Position numbers and translations under genes: made by a program
Notes under the pieces: generated by a model
The model's input: only the letters and a program-made list of their open reading frames with translations
What the model was told of the DNA's origin: nothing
Databases searched by the model: none
DNA from: Rotaria sordida
Taxonomy: Eukaryota > Rotifera > Eurotatoria > Philodinida > Philodinidae
Assembly: GCA_905250125.1 (NCBI GenBank)
Contig: CAJNOL010001106.1
Coordinates: 16,756-80,755, forward strand
Direction of reading: 5' to 3'
DNA: 64,000 nt
Part shown: positions 48,267 through 59,252 of the stretch, one piece after another
How positions within the stretch are numbered: position 1 is the first letter of the stretch
How the letters are laid out: the number at the start of each line of letters is the position of its first letter

Positions 48267-48545
48267 TCAATGAATAGCTCTTGATAAAGCAATCGATTGA
48301 TTAGTTCCTTGAAATGTCATAGTATTGTAATTTGATACAGCAGCAACACTTATATGACATAACCGTAATTGTAATATATTTTTAATTTTGTTTCGAAGAT
48401 GAGATAAAGTTTCAGCACAGACAAATAGCATTAGAAAATTGATATAATAAGAGAAAAATTGTGCATAAGCAATGAAATATTTCACATAATTCCATAGAAC
48501 ACTACAGGCAAATAGAATTGCTACAATAACATTAGGTAAGTGGAA
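48267..48545 (-). pseudogene. C-terminal stub of a seven-transmembrane receptor
   Basis: The minus-strand frame reads VIVAILFACSVLW, then YAQFFSYYINFLMLFVCAET, LSHLRNKIKNI, and a polar tail to a stop at 48267. The pattern of a last helix followed by a short amphipathic ETLxHLRxKI helix fits the TM7-helix 8 end of rhodopsin-like GPCRs common in rotifers. TM1-5 are missing: upstream on this strand the frame runs into the telomere-like array at 48580. Either an upstream exon lies beyond, or, more likely, the gene is truncated by the array. Confidence 0.45.
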
Positions 48546-48579
48546 AACATAAAATAATAATGCAATTTATATAAGTTGA

Positions 48580-48842
48580 AGGGTGTGGGTGTGTGGGTGT
48601 GGGTGTGTGGCTGGGTGTGGGGTGTGGGTGTGGGTGTGTGGGTGTGGGTGTGTGGGGTGTGGGTGTGTGGGGTGTGGGTGTGGGTGTGGGTGTGGGCGTG
48701 TGTGAGTGTGGGTGTGTAGATGTGGNNNNNNNNNNTGTGGGTGTGGGTGTGGGCGTGTGTGAGTGTGGGTGTGTAGATGTGGGTGGGTGTGGGTGTGTAG
48801 ATGTGGATGTAATCTTTCTTATCAAACACACCCACACCCACA
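48580..48842. repeat. Largest telomere-like TGTGGG array, G-rich then C-rich
   Basis: GGGTGTGGGTGTGTGGGTGT.. runs from 48581 to about 48808, then a 20-bp spacer, then ACACACCCACACCCACAC to 48842. Units are TGTGGG with GTGTGGG/GGTGTG spacing variants. It contains a 10-N gap. The two flanks of the gap are near-identical for about 47 bp. Frames through it give Val/Gly or His/Pro/Thr repeats and are not genes. Confidence 0.9.
48726..48735. other. Assembly gap of 10 N inside the repeat
   Basis: A 47-base stretch ending GTGTGTAGATGTGG occurs immediately left of the gap and again immediately right of it. The join may therefore be two overlapping contig ends or a tandem duplication; array length here is unreliable. 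Confidence 0.95.
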
Positions 48843-50189
48843 CTCTTTCGATAAAAAACCAACCGTTCAATATTTTTTGAATCGGCTTTCGTCAAAACTC
48901 ATCAACCACTTGCCTCTATCATATATATTAAAATGAGCGAAATCTGAGGTCATCGATTGAGCAGGTAAGTTCCTGGCTTACGTAGAATAGCTCATATGTG
49001 ATCACCGAAATGAACTCCCTCTGATTTCAAAATCGCAAAGAAGATTCTACATGAACTGATCAAATTGATCAATCATGGAGAACATTTGAGCAGATTAAAA
49101 TTTCAGCGACAGGCGAAAGTAGTTAATGTACTGTTTGTATTATCGAATTAAATGAATTCCAATTCATGATACTCTACATACATCGTTACAACTATTCAAC
49201 AACGTAATGTTTTTTTTTCTGCAGAAACAGAGTAAAATGAAATGCTTCCCAAGACAAACTACAACGATTTTTCTTGTTTTTATAGCTTGAAATGAACAAT
49301 GTAGATTTGCTAAGAGATGATGTTTTAATTCTTGAATAGTAAGGTGAATTATTTTCGATTTTGGATCGAATTTCTTTGGAGCATGTTATACAGTAAAAAC
49401 AAGAAAAATTTATCAGTTACCATCGATTCTTTTCATAAACAGATATTGGAAATTTAACCAAGATTCGGGCTGGAAACATGGCACAAATTTTCATTGCTCA
49501 ATAAAACAGAATGAGGAAAGGTTTGGAGTAATCGCGTCAAAACCAAATAGAACGAAAGCATTAAAATGAGCTGGTAAAGAATAATTAAAAAATATTGAGA
49601 ACATCTGCAAAAGACAAATGATGTGAAGCGAGAGACAAACAAGGAATAAGAGTCATCAAAGTCTACGCTATTAAATAATTGGCATACTCTATTTGCAATA
49701 GGTAACACGAGTTCTGCTCAAACAATCGAGTATAAAAAACGGCATGAATCAGTGCCAGAGAGGGGGGGGGGGTGCATGCGGATGTGTGTGTGCATGTGTC
49801 AGCGTGTATTCATTCTATCTTTACTCACGAGCATCCCGTCCCACAGCCAACATCCTTACCCACATTCTTAGTTCTTATCTCCTCTCAACCGATTTGCAAT
49901 CAGCTACATTATTCGAATCACCAATTTACATTTCATGAATGGTGATTCCTGTCAAGTTTCAGAAGTACAATTATATTTAGTTTTGAAACAATTTATGGCC
50001 TCGAATATTAGTTAGTTCTTGTGATGCATGGATTTACCCAGGTTATGGATGAAATGGTTAGTTGAAATATTAACAATGATCACACCCACGCCCTTCATGA
50101 AAAAATAAACCTTCAAACTCAAATCGATCCAACAGAGCAGTCACAGAGTATATTCGCAGTAAAACTAAAGTTTTTCATCAAGAAAGCTA
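48843..50189. other. Intergenic, no gene seen
   Basis: No supported gene. Contains a poly-G run (49762-49773) followed by weak GTGTGTGTGCATGTG and CCCACAGCC/TTACCCACA pieces (49780-49870), and CACACCCACGCCC at 50081: probably a very worn telomere-like array. Confidence 0.4.
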
Positions 50190-51863
50190 TTAAAATTCAT
50201 CTCGAAGCGCGGGTACAGTTATTTTAATGACACCATTGGAAAATTCTTTTTTCAACGATCGCAACTCGTATACTTTGTCTTCGTCTAACTTGCCAATAGG
50301 GATTTGAATTTCGAATTTTCCAGTACGTCTTGTATTAACATAGTCTTTCAATGTAGCATCTGGTATTTTTTCACCTTGCACAATAATTGTAGCCTTTAGA
50401 GGACGCACTGTGAAGTTTGGTGAGCACGAAGGACATTCTATTGTGATACCAACATCTCCATCTTGATTCATAATAGCGACCTGAATATCCGGTATGAACT
50501 GAGATGAATAGTCAATATAAATAGAACCATCTTCGTTAAATTTTAAATTCTTTGATAAGATGACATTATTTCCTAAGGGTTCCCGTGAACAAATAAAATA
50601 CCATGGCTGTAATTTATCCCAAATTAATTCTTTAATTTCTAAATCGACATTAATTTGTCTTTTATCTGTTAATTGAATTCGATGTTGTTTATTATGGTCC
50701 AATTCTATTTTAGCTGCAACATATCCAACGGCCGTTCCTTCAATTGGTTCTTGCTGCTTAGATATTGATGACGATTGTTCTATTAAAAATTTACTTAATA
50801 GTTTTTCAATTTCTTTTATTATTCGCGTGAGTAAATCGTTCTCTTTTGCAGCTGGTGAACCGTGGATCATTGTTATGACTTCTGCAATAGATCGCTGATT
50901 GTAATGTTTACCAGCTTTACTATTACTGTCGGCAAGAACAAAATGCTTAAAATATTCACTAAGCCAATATCCTTGTGGTTGTTTTACAGCCTTAAATATG
51001 TTTTTCAGCTCAGTAGTTTCGACTTTTTCAACTTCTTTAATTGTTTTCAAATTAAAATAATTATGCACTATCAATAATCTTTGTTTTATTTCATCATCTC
51101 TATAACCTTTTTCTTGTAAGCGCTTATGTAATGTTTTCAAATATAATTCGTCGTCCAGTGTTAATTGATTAAGTACGAGTATGAATATTTCAGCTGAATT
51201 AAATGCTATTTCTTGTACAAATGAATCGGAAAGTTGTTTTTCATAGGATAGCCTGTGAAATGTTTTCGAACTATATTCAACTGGTGTGCGACTGCCAGCT
51301 GTATCAATCAGTGCCATAGGTACGTTGTTTGTTTCCTGTAGGAGTGGTAACGATACACTGATGCCATTTGTTCTTTCAATGAATGCATCTCCAAGATTAA
51401 TATTAGCTAAAAGACGTAAAACATACGTTTTACCAACGTTGTATCGACCAACCACATTGATAACGAATCGGTTAAAAGAGTCTTTTGTTTTATTATCATA
51501 AGATTGTTTCCCTAAAGGAAACAATAATGGATATGCTTTTAAAGCATCATATATATCTGTAGGACGAGTTAAATCCACGACGAAATCATATGAACTTCTC
51601 TGTTCCTTTTTTGCACCGTCTTTCGAAGTTACAGATAAAAAATTCTCAGCAAGAGTTGGTGGAAGATTTTTAAGGGTCTCCCAAGCATTTGCAGCGTGCC
51701 GAATAGTTTCAAGTAATTCTTTAATATGTTGTAAATTGGTCCCAGCCAATCCTTCAGATGACATAAAAGCAAGTACAAGCCAAGCAACGTATGCCATGAA
51801 ACAAGCCATATGTGTTTTATCTAAAACGCGATGAAGACATAGTTGATTAATGTTCGCAAACAC
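50190..51863 (-). CDS. Large GTPase with C-terminal Hsp20/alpha-crystallin-like domain
   Basis: A single uninterrupted frame of 557 aa. A hydrophobic segment near the N-terminus (ACFMAYVAWLVLAFM, about residues 20-34) could be a signal anchor. The G domain shows a P-loop VVGRYNVGKTYVLRLL (139-146) and a switch-2 DTAGSRTP (187-194), as in dynamin/septin-like or GBP-like GTPases. No standard NKxD G4 box is seen; VHNYFN may stand in its place. A middle helical region follows, rich in K and E. The last 150 residues look like beta-strands, ending KFEIQIPIGKL and EFSNGVIKITVPAL, the signature close of Hsp20/CS domains (NGVLxIxxPK in true small heat-shock proteins). A GTPase fused to an Hsp20-like domain is unusual. 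The lack of introns in a gene this size, with clean coding, differs from neighbouring native genes and may indicate transfer or retroposition. Confidence 0.75.
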   Translation of the reverse strand: MFANINQLCLHRVLDKTHMACFMAYVAWLVLAFMSSEGLAGTNLQHIKELLETIRHAANAWETLKNLPPTLAENFLSVTSKDGAKKEQRSSYDFVVDLTRPTDIYDALKAYPLLFPLGKQSYDNKTKDSFNRFVINVVGRYNVGKTYVLRLLANINLGDAFIERTNGISVSLPLLQETNNVPMALIDTAGSRTPVEYSSKTFHRLSYEKQLSDSFVQEIAFNSAEIFILVLNQLTLDDELYLKTLHKRLQEKGYRDDEIKQRLLIVHNYFNLKTIKEVEKVETTELKNIFKAVKQPQGYWLSEYFKHFVLADSNSKAGKHYNQRSIAEVITMIHGSPAAKENDLLTRIIKEIEKLLSKFLIEQSSSISKQQEPIEGTAVGYVAAKIELDHNKQHRIQLTDKRQINVDLEIKELIWDKLQPWYFICSREPLGNNVILSKNLKFNEDGSIYIDYSSQFIPDIQVAIMNQDGDVGITIECPSCSPNFTVRPLKATIIVQGEKIPDATLKDYVNTRRTGKFEIQIPIGKLDEDKVYELRSLKKEFSNGVIKITVPALRDEF

Positions 51864-52510
51864 TGAACTGCAATGCGGAAAAATTCAATAATGGAACAAA
51901 ACAAATCTTAATTCAATATGGAAATATTGATGTTGCTTTGCCGCTGTTGATGATTGCAAGTTGAAAGGCGAAACATTTTTAGAACTATTGTTGTTTGATA
52001 GACAACTGACCTATTAGAATGTTTTCAGCTTCGTTTAGAAAAAAACAACACTTGGAATTTACGAATGAAAAATTGATTAGATCATTCATTATCGAATGTG
52101 TAGTTAGATAATTATTGTTTCTGCCACAAATGCAACTGGTTTTTTTCTGAAATGATAATGCAGCTTTCAAGGTGTCTCAAACTATTCGATGATGTGAGGA
52201 ACGGAAGTGTGTACACACCTTCATTCATAGTCGCATCCCATAAATATGATTGTTCGCCACTGGTTGGTATATTTTTACTACTGTGATCAAGTGTGATTCT
52301 GTGCCTATTTTTCTGGGTCAATTGATGAAACAGGGACATCACCAGTGATGGGATCGGTTCGGTTCCAAAAATTAGCGAACCAATCCCATTGAAATATGAT
52401 AATCTAATAAACTTACTAATATGTCTACCTAGAGACTTTAAAAATAAAAACAACTTGCATTAAAATTATGAAGTGGACATCAATTTTGATTTACATAGGA
52501 CAATCTAGTA
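51864..52510. other. Upstream region of the GTPase gene
   Basis: About 650 bp with an imperfect inverted repeat near 52350-52390 (GATGGGATCGGTTCGGTT / GCGAACCAATCCCATT). A minus-strand frame at 52112-52453 has no recognisable content. Presumed promoter region; no specific sites are recognised. Confidence 0.35.
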
Positions 52511-54157
52511 GTAGTGGCGGAAGCACTTTCTTTCCTTATAGAAAGCTTGAAAAAGTTTTCTTTTTTATGCAATGATAGAGAAAACAATTTTCTATTTTTC
52601 TGTGGTATTTGATCAATCTTCGCTTAGTATCAAAATAAGAAAATTTCGATAAGAACTGTATTTTCATGTAAAACTAGTTGATAACGTTAGATCATATTAT
52701 CATCCATGCATGTTTTGTTTTTTCTTCTCTTCTCCTTTCTTTTATCTTCTTTTTTTCGTCTCTTCTGATGAGTAGTAGTTCATACATACATATACACTAA
52801 AATGCCTGTCCTATTTGTTTTGTGTACGTGCCGTTTATGCGTGTATTTTCAAGAAAGTCAAAAAAATAAAGTTAGGCTAAACTTTAACACTATTCACCTA
52901 TTTCATATTAATAAAGAAAACTTTTGCTTCTATATTAGAGTGCATACCGCACTTAACATTCTAGCTAGATTTATTCCTTATGAGTTGTATTCAGTTTATG
53001 ATGATCAAGCTCCTGCTCTTAGAACAGTTGAGAGATGGTCTAAATGGTTTCGTGAAGTTCGAGAAGATATTGAAGATGAAGCGTGACCTGTAAGGCATCT
53101 TACTGAAACAACATCTGAAAATATTGAACAGGTTTGCCTTCTTATAAATGATGATCCTTATATTAAAATAGAAGAGATACAAGAGCCAATTCATCTAAGT
53201 TACGACACCACTCAACGAATCATCTCCGATCATTTAAAGCTTACAAAAATTACGGCTCGTTACATACCCAAGCATCTGACTGATTTTTAACGGGCTGAAA
53301 GAGTTCGAATAGGTAAGCAAAATTTTAAGGAGAAACATGATGTTCTTGTGCTATAATGACTGGTGACTACCATAGTTCGACGGAGTTAGTTTACTTCAAG
53401 AACCTTAGTTTCCATCTTTTTTAAGTCAAATGGTTCTGTTCTTATTTATCGTATGGAACGGAGGCAAACTATTGACGATCAGTATTATATTAACATTGTT
53501 TGCGACTTCTCGTCGATAGTTAAGGATGTGTCCATTTATCTTGAATAGGAAGATATTGCAATAATACCATATCCACTTAATTCTTCACATTTAGCACCAT
53601 GTGACGTTTGGTTATTCGACTTAATCAAACAAAATCTGATCGATCAAAGCGATTTAGAATCATTGTATGATGCAGTCACCAAGTTCACGTATTCTTTGAA
53701 TAAAGAGGAATATAGAAAAATCTTCGATAAATGACTTCAAAGGATGCAGTTGTCCGTAGGATAACCAAGATGATTATTTTGAATATTTTCTGAAATAAAC
53801 ACTCGTTGAACGTGTTTTCTGTATTTCTTTTCTGTTCTACCACTATTATTTTTTGTACACTGTAAAAATATATGGACGGCTATTGATTAGAAGAGACGCT
53901 AAAGAGAAGATAAAAGAAAGGAAAAAAGAAAAACAAAGAAAAAAAACAAAATAAAACACGCATGAATGATAATATGATCTAATGATATCAACTAGTTTTA
54001 CACAAAAAACAATTCTTATCAACATTTTTTTATATTAATGTTAAGAAAAAATTGATTAAATACCACAGAAAATAAAGAACTGTTGTCCCTATCACTGCAT
54101 GAGAAAAGAAAATATTTTCAAGATTACTATCAGGAAAGAAAATGTCTCCGCCGCTAC
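52511..54157. mobile_element. Dead mariner-type element with about 300-bp terminal inverted repeats
   Basis: Left end GTAGTGGCGGAAGCACTTTC and right end (complement) GTAGCGGCGGAGACATTTTC lie next to TA (52509-52510 and 54158-54159). The arms pair for about 300 bp, including AAACTAGTTGATAACGTTAG near 52673 with its complement near 53980, and the TTCTTCTCTTCTCC block near 52728. The interior encodes a broken mariner transposase (+). Confidence 0.85.
52802..53755 (+). pseudogene. Mariner transposase pseudogene
   Basis: Piecewise reading gives the family order. The HTH/linker region (APALRTVERWSKWFREVRED) is followed by a stop, then NIEQVCLLINDDPYIKIEEI and LSYDTTQRIISDHLKLTKIT, then RYIPKHLTD and another stop. 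The catalytic core is mostly lost, but a later block has SSHLAPCDVWLFDLIKQNL, the mariner SPDLAPCDFWLF motif carrying the third aspartate. Several stops and frameshifts occur (for example TGA after EDEA at 53084, TAA after LTDF near 53288). Not functional; could have been mobilised only by another copy. Confidence 0.8.
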
Positions 54158-55554
54158 TATTGGACTGCCCTAGGTAGATGAAAATTGATTCTACAGTAAA
54201 CATGTAAATAAGTATGGGAAAGCTCTGCTTATAATCAATTTTTTATCATCAAAAAATCGATTTTAATTGATTTTTTTCTGATTAAGAATGTGTTCTGCAG
54301 CAAAGAATGATTATTCGCTCTGGTGAAAAGAAGACAATGCGTCGAGCAGCTAAAAACAATAAGCGAATATTCGTTTGTTCGACAGAACGAGAAAAAAGTG
54401 TATATTTATGATACAGATGCATGTGTTTGGTTACAAAACGAAAGAAAATGCATATAAATATGGTTTAAGATAAGCTACATTCCCACACTACACACAATGA
54501 TGTGTGCAGCTTATTATTGCTTGTTTTAACCAATAGGATTGCTTTTCATTCTTTATTCTCATATATCTATACATTTGTTGACTTATGTTGAAAAAATGTG
54601 TTTAGCAAGACTTTTGTTGAATTACCAGATATATTTTAAAATGAGATGGATATACAAATATTGCAAATACTCAAGTCAAACTATATGCTATATCCATTTC
54701 GATTAATTATTCATTGCAATCACTGAAGATTAAAAAATTCAAATATGAGCCGAGTCAAAATCTAATTGTACATCATAAATTAAAAAACCTTGAATTAATT
54801 TCTCTATTATATTGGGAAAATATTTTTAACTTTCATTCGAGAGAAACTAATATCTTCTCACAGAAGAAAATTAAGCGTGTTTTTTTTATTATTTATCGAT
54901 GTTTAAATTTATTTTTCTAGTCTGCTTATTTACTGTTTTAAATTAAATAGATTTGAATTTTGAGAGCTTTTTACAAAGAAATTTCCTGAAAGGTGAATGA
55001 ATAAAAAACAAATTTGTTGTAATTAAATAGCAACTTTTTCATTACATAAACTTTTATATGAGTGTTTAATATTAGAATTATTATTTCTTTCATATCCTAA
55101 ATCATATCGAAACTAATCAACATTCGGCAAAAAACTTCATGAAAATAGTGTAAATGTCACACTTTTCCTTGATATGAAAAAGACATGTTATTCTGTTTCT
55201 TTCATGAATATCAACAAAAGAAAAACATCTCGGACTCCACATAAAGACGGACGATAGAAATTTACTTCATGTCTTTCTACCGTCAAAATTCTACCGATTT
55301 CTCAAAGTATGTTTGCTTGTAGTTGGTAAAACTGAAATGGAGCGTAGTATTGATGCCAAACGTCATATGATTTCCCAGCATCCGTAAATGAATTTTCATT
55401 AAAATAGAATTTTCTTAAAAAGACAACATCACTTTCCATTTCTGTGACTTATTCTCAAGTAAAACAATCCACGTCATTAATTATTTTCAATGCTTTAGTG
55501 TTTCTTGCTTTGATCCTTATGCTTACGGTTGAATGCATTCGTATATTGTGTATA
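54158..55554. other. Intergenic between two transposons
   Basis: AT-rich, no recognisable gene. Ends with the 8-bp duplication TGTGTATA (55547-55554) of the hAT element. Confidence 0.4.
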
Positions 55555-58500
55555 CAGGGCTGCCAACTGTACCCCATTTGGGGGTACAGTACCCCATTTC
55601 GTTCTTTTGTACCCCTGAAAATGTTGTACCCCAGGGGTACGTATTTTGTACCCCATTTCGGTTTTTAAATCTGCATTGCTATTAACTAATCATCTGATGA
55701 AAAAAATCAATATCTTGTAAAGACCTCTATAGTAAAAAGTATTGGTAAACAACTGACTAATACAAAGTGGCGTCTATTTTGTTTAATCTAATCTTGAATC
55801 ATTCTACTTTAAATACTATTTTCGAGTAGACAATGAAATAAATTTCAAGGAATTTATGTTTTGTTGTTCATTATTCTTTTGTTACTTTTTTCTATCATAC
55901 TAAAAAAGGCATTTTGAACTTTGTATCAAAAAGAAATTCAATTTTAGATTTTGTATTTGATAAATGGGATAATATCTTCAGTATGGAATTGAACAAAAAT
56001 GATGACATTGAAATCTCGGATGATTCACCTTCAGAGACAGAAGCAGCAGCAACAGAAACTGTTGAAACACATTCGTCTTATTCAAACAAATTAATTACTA
56101 ATACTAAAAACGAAAAAAGAAATTCAACGTCAAAAAGACGTTGCACTTTCAACCAAAACTGGTTGAAAGATTCTAAATATGCACCGTTTCTCAAGGAATG
56201 TCGAACTAATAAACACCTTGCTCATTGCTCTGTTTGTAAATCAAATTTTTCTATTGCTAATGGTGGTACCTATTTGATTAATCGTCATATGGAACAAGAT
56301 AATCATAAACGATTAGCTGAAACTCAAGAAAAAGAAAATTGTAAAACTAATCTGAAATACATTTTTTTAAATAACTTGTTTTTGTTTTATTATTAAGCAC
56401 GATCAATACGTGATTTTATTGTTCCATCATCTGCATTAACTAAATTAACTGCAGCTGAACTTAGTCTTGTGTACCACGGCGTCCGTCATGGATACAGTTA
56501 CATTAGTCAATCATGTACTTTTGATCTATTAAAAAAAATTTTCGGTGAATCTTATATAGGACAGAATATTTGCTGCGGTAAAACAAAAGCTCGTGAATTA
56601 TCTGTAAATGTTCTTGGTGAGCTACTTCGATTTATACTATTTCTAGAAAAATACTATCTGATAAAAAATACGAAAAAAAATATTTGATTCAATATTTATG
56701 TTTAGAAAACATTGATGTTTGATATTAACTTTTTTAAATAAAATATAATATAATTTTAGCTCCATATTTTACTTCTAAAATTATACAACAAGTTCATAAA
56801 TCGTGCTTTTATTCTTTGTCATTTGATGGTTCTAGCAAAGGGAACATAAAGATGTTTCCGTTTATTATTAATTACTTTACGATCGAGTCTGGTATTGTAA
56901 GATCTGTTCTCGAAGTTGTAGAACAGCCATTTGAATCAGCTGAAGCTATTGTTAAAACAATTCATCATGTATTAAAAAAACATAATCTTAATATTGAAAA
57001 ATTAACATCTATTGGAGCTGATAATATTAATACAAATTATGGTCGATATCATTCAGTTTTTAGTATTATGAAGCTTGAGATTTTAAATTTGTTTAAAGGT
57101 AATAGTAGCAGTATAAATTTAAAAAACAAATGCTAAAAATATTTTCTTTTTTTTTCTTAGGAAATTGTTTTTGTCATATTTTATCTAATTCAGTCAAAAC
57201 GTCTCATCATTATTTACCTGTTGATGTTGAGTCATATTTATCTCAGTTATATAGTCACTTTAGTTCATCGTCAAAACGTGTGGCTGAATTAAAAGAATAT
57301 TTTGAGTTTGTCGAAGAAGATTATCTAGTAAGTATTTCCAACTCTTTACATTTTAATATAAATATAATACTATCATCTTTTTAGCGTTTGCTTCAACACA
57401 TAAAAATTCGGTGGCTTAGTTTGTACAACTCAATTGATCGTTTACTAAAAGTCTATGATCCTTTATCATCATATTTTTTTGAAAATGATAAAGAAAATGA
57501 AGATCAAACAACATATCCACAGATTATCATCAATTTTTTTTCATCAACTGTGTCCAAATGTACATTACATTTTTTACATCAAGTATTATTTGATATTCAA
57601 CTAAAAAATTTAGAATTACAACAATATTCTACATCATTTGCTGATTTACATAGAATTATTACTAGTTTATTGAAAAAACTCAACGATCGTCTTGAACAGA
57701 AGTATTTTGGCCATCACACCAGATCAATATTGAATTCAATGTCAAAAGACGACCAAGAAAAAACAATTTCATCATTTACACAATATTTATCAAACGTTAT
57801 TAAATACATAAATAAATATTATGAAGAACATTCATTATTAGCTGAAACTTTATCTATTTTTGGTATGTTTTTTTACCATTAACAACGAATAAATAAGAAA
57901 TTTCTTTGATTTTAGGAATAATTGAAATTGATCAAATAAAATTTGATCAAATTGAACGTTGTGTGAACATTCTTAAACTTGAACTTGATCATGATCAGTT
58001 GTTTGAAGAAATGATCAATTTACAAACAACGTTCAAAAAGGTTACTTCGTATCGTGAACCACTCTATGTTCAAATACAAAAACATGTTGGTAATAACAAT
58101 TTTATTTTTGATGATACTGAAGAAACACATGAAGAAGAAACACATGAAGAAGAAACATTAATTCATAAAACAACAACATCGAATGATGAATATAATCATC
58201 CGAAAATTCGTCCTGATCAACTTTGGGCTTACCTTATTTCAAAAACAACACCAAATTGTCAAGAAATAATAAAATTACTTTCTTTTGTATATTCAATTCC
58301 ATGTTCTAATGCTTTTACTGAAGGTGTATTTAATCATATGAAGCTCGCATGGACACCTAGTCGAAATTCAATGAATGTTGAAACTGTTGCTGCTGAATTA
58401 CAGATAAGATTAAATTGTAAATTGAAATGTTATGATTTTTTTTCATTTGTACAAACTGAATCCGACTTGATCAAATGTGCTCGAGGCACACAAAAATATA

Positions 58501-58869
58501 GCTTTAAAAAAAAAAGCTTGTTCTACTTGATTGTATATTAAATATGTATTAATGTACATTACATTGTGCAATTATGTTTTTGTTCTTATTATTTGTCTTG
58601 TTTTCAATTTTGAACTTATGCATTAACTATTATAATATTTTATAAGAGAAAATAACTAATAAAGCTATTTCAAGTATCAAATTGTGAAATATTGTGTTGT
58701 TTTCTATAAAAAAGCTTGATTTCATTGATTTTCCCAATTCAATTTACTATTCTAGAAGATAGATAATGTACCCCATTCATGTACCCCGATCGAAATATGG
58801 ATGTACCCCAAATATACCCCATTTAGATTTTTATAAACCCCATTTCAAAAAAAAAAGTTGGCAGCCCTG
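55555..58869 (+). mobile_element. Complete hAT transposon with perfect 8-bp target duplications
   Basis: Begins CAGGGCTGCCAACTGTACCC and ends with the complement (GTTGGCAGCCCTG), a 13-bp near-perfect TIR. Flanked on both sides by TGTGTATA (55547-55554 and 58870-58877). Subterminal GTACCCC repeats sit at both ends (55570-55650 and 58763-58840), a usual hAT transposase-binding arrangement. It is 3315 bp and carries a six-exon transposase with no internal stops. Confidence 0.93.
55983..58541 (+). CDS. hAT-family transposase (BED zinc finger)
   Basis: Six exons: 55983-56340, 56398-56616, 56760-57098, 57161-57327, 57385-57862, 57916-58541, all joining in frame without stops to about 728 aa. A BED zinc finger with C82-C85 and H102-H108 (HCSVCKSNFSIANGG..INRH) is near the N-terminus. 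The DDE-type catalytic residues are readable: D215 in LSFDGSSKG, D280 in IGADNINTNYG, and an E near residue 656 in SNAFTEGVFNHMK. The C-terminal dimerisation region is LLSFVYSIPCSNAF..AWTPSRNSMNVE. An earlier start is not possible with ATG. Intact catalytic residues, intact splice sites and perfect target duplications suggest a recent and possibly active element. Cut-and-paste transposition in the nucleus. Confidence 0.9.
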
Positions 58870-59182
58870 TGTGTATATAGCTCAACAGAGAACGAAAGAA
58901 AAATAAAATCTTGTTGAACCGATGGTCATGATAATGTCATAATTTTTATGATAAAACAAATTATATTAATGTACATAAATTCTTTTGCATAAAGAGACAC
59001 GAGCCAAAATCAATTACATAGAAATATTAATGCATGAGCGATTTTCAGTTTAAAGCTAGTATCTGTAATTTCAATCAATATCTAAACATAAATTTTGAGT
59101 CTTTTTTCGATTTAGTTTTTTCTGACTCAAAAAAATCCATTTCTTCTTTCTCAAAACGATTATAAAACAGAACTTCTAAATG

Positions 59183-59252
59183 TTGGGTGTGGGCGTGGGT
59201 GAGTGGGTGGATGGGTGTTGATAAGAGATATTCGCATTCACACCCACACCCA
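59183..59252. repeat. Short telomere-like hairpin
   Basis: TTGGGTGTGGGCGTGGGTGA.. (59182-59220) then a spacer, then ACACCCACACCCAG (59240-59253): G-rich followed by C-rich, so it folds as a hairpin. Confidence 0.8.

Noticed and set aside
48521-48895. Open frames through the array encoding His/Pro/Thr or Val/Gly repeats
   Set aside because: They follow the hexamer repeat in all frames on both strands and cross an N gap; low-complexity artefacts.
52112-52453. Minus-strand frame of 113 aa upstream of the GTPase
   Set aside because: No domain, and it contains the imperfect inverted repeat near 52350-52390; probably chance.
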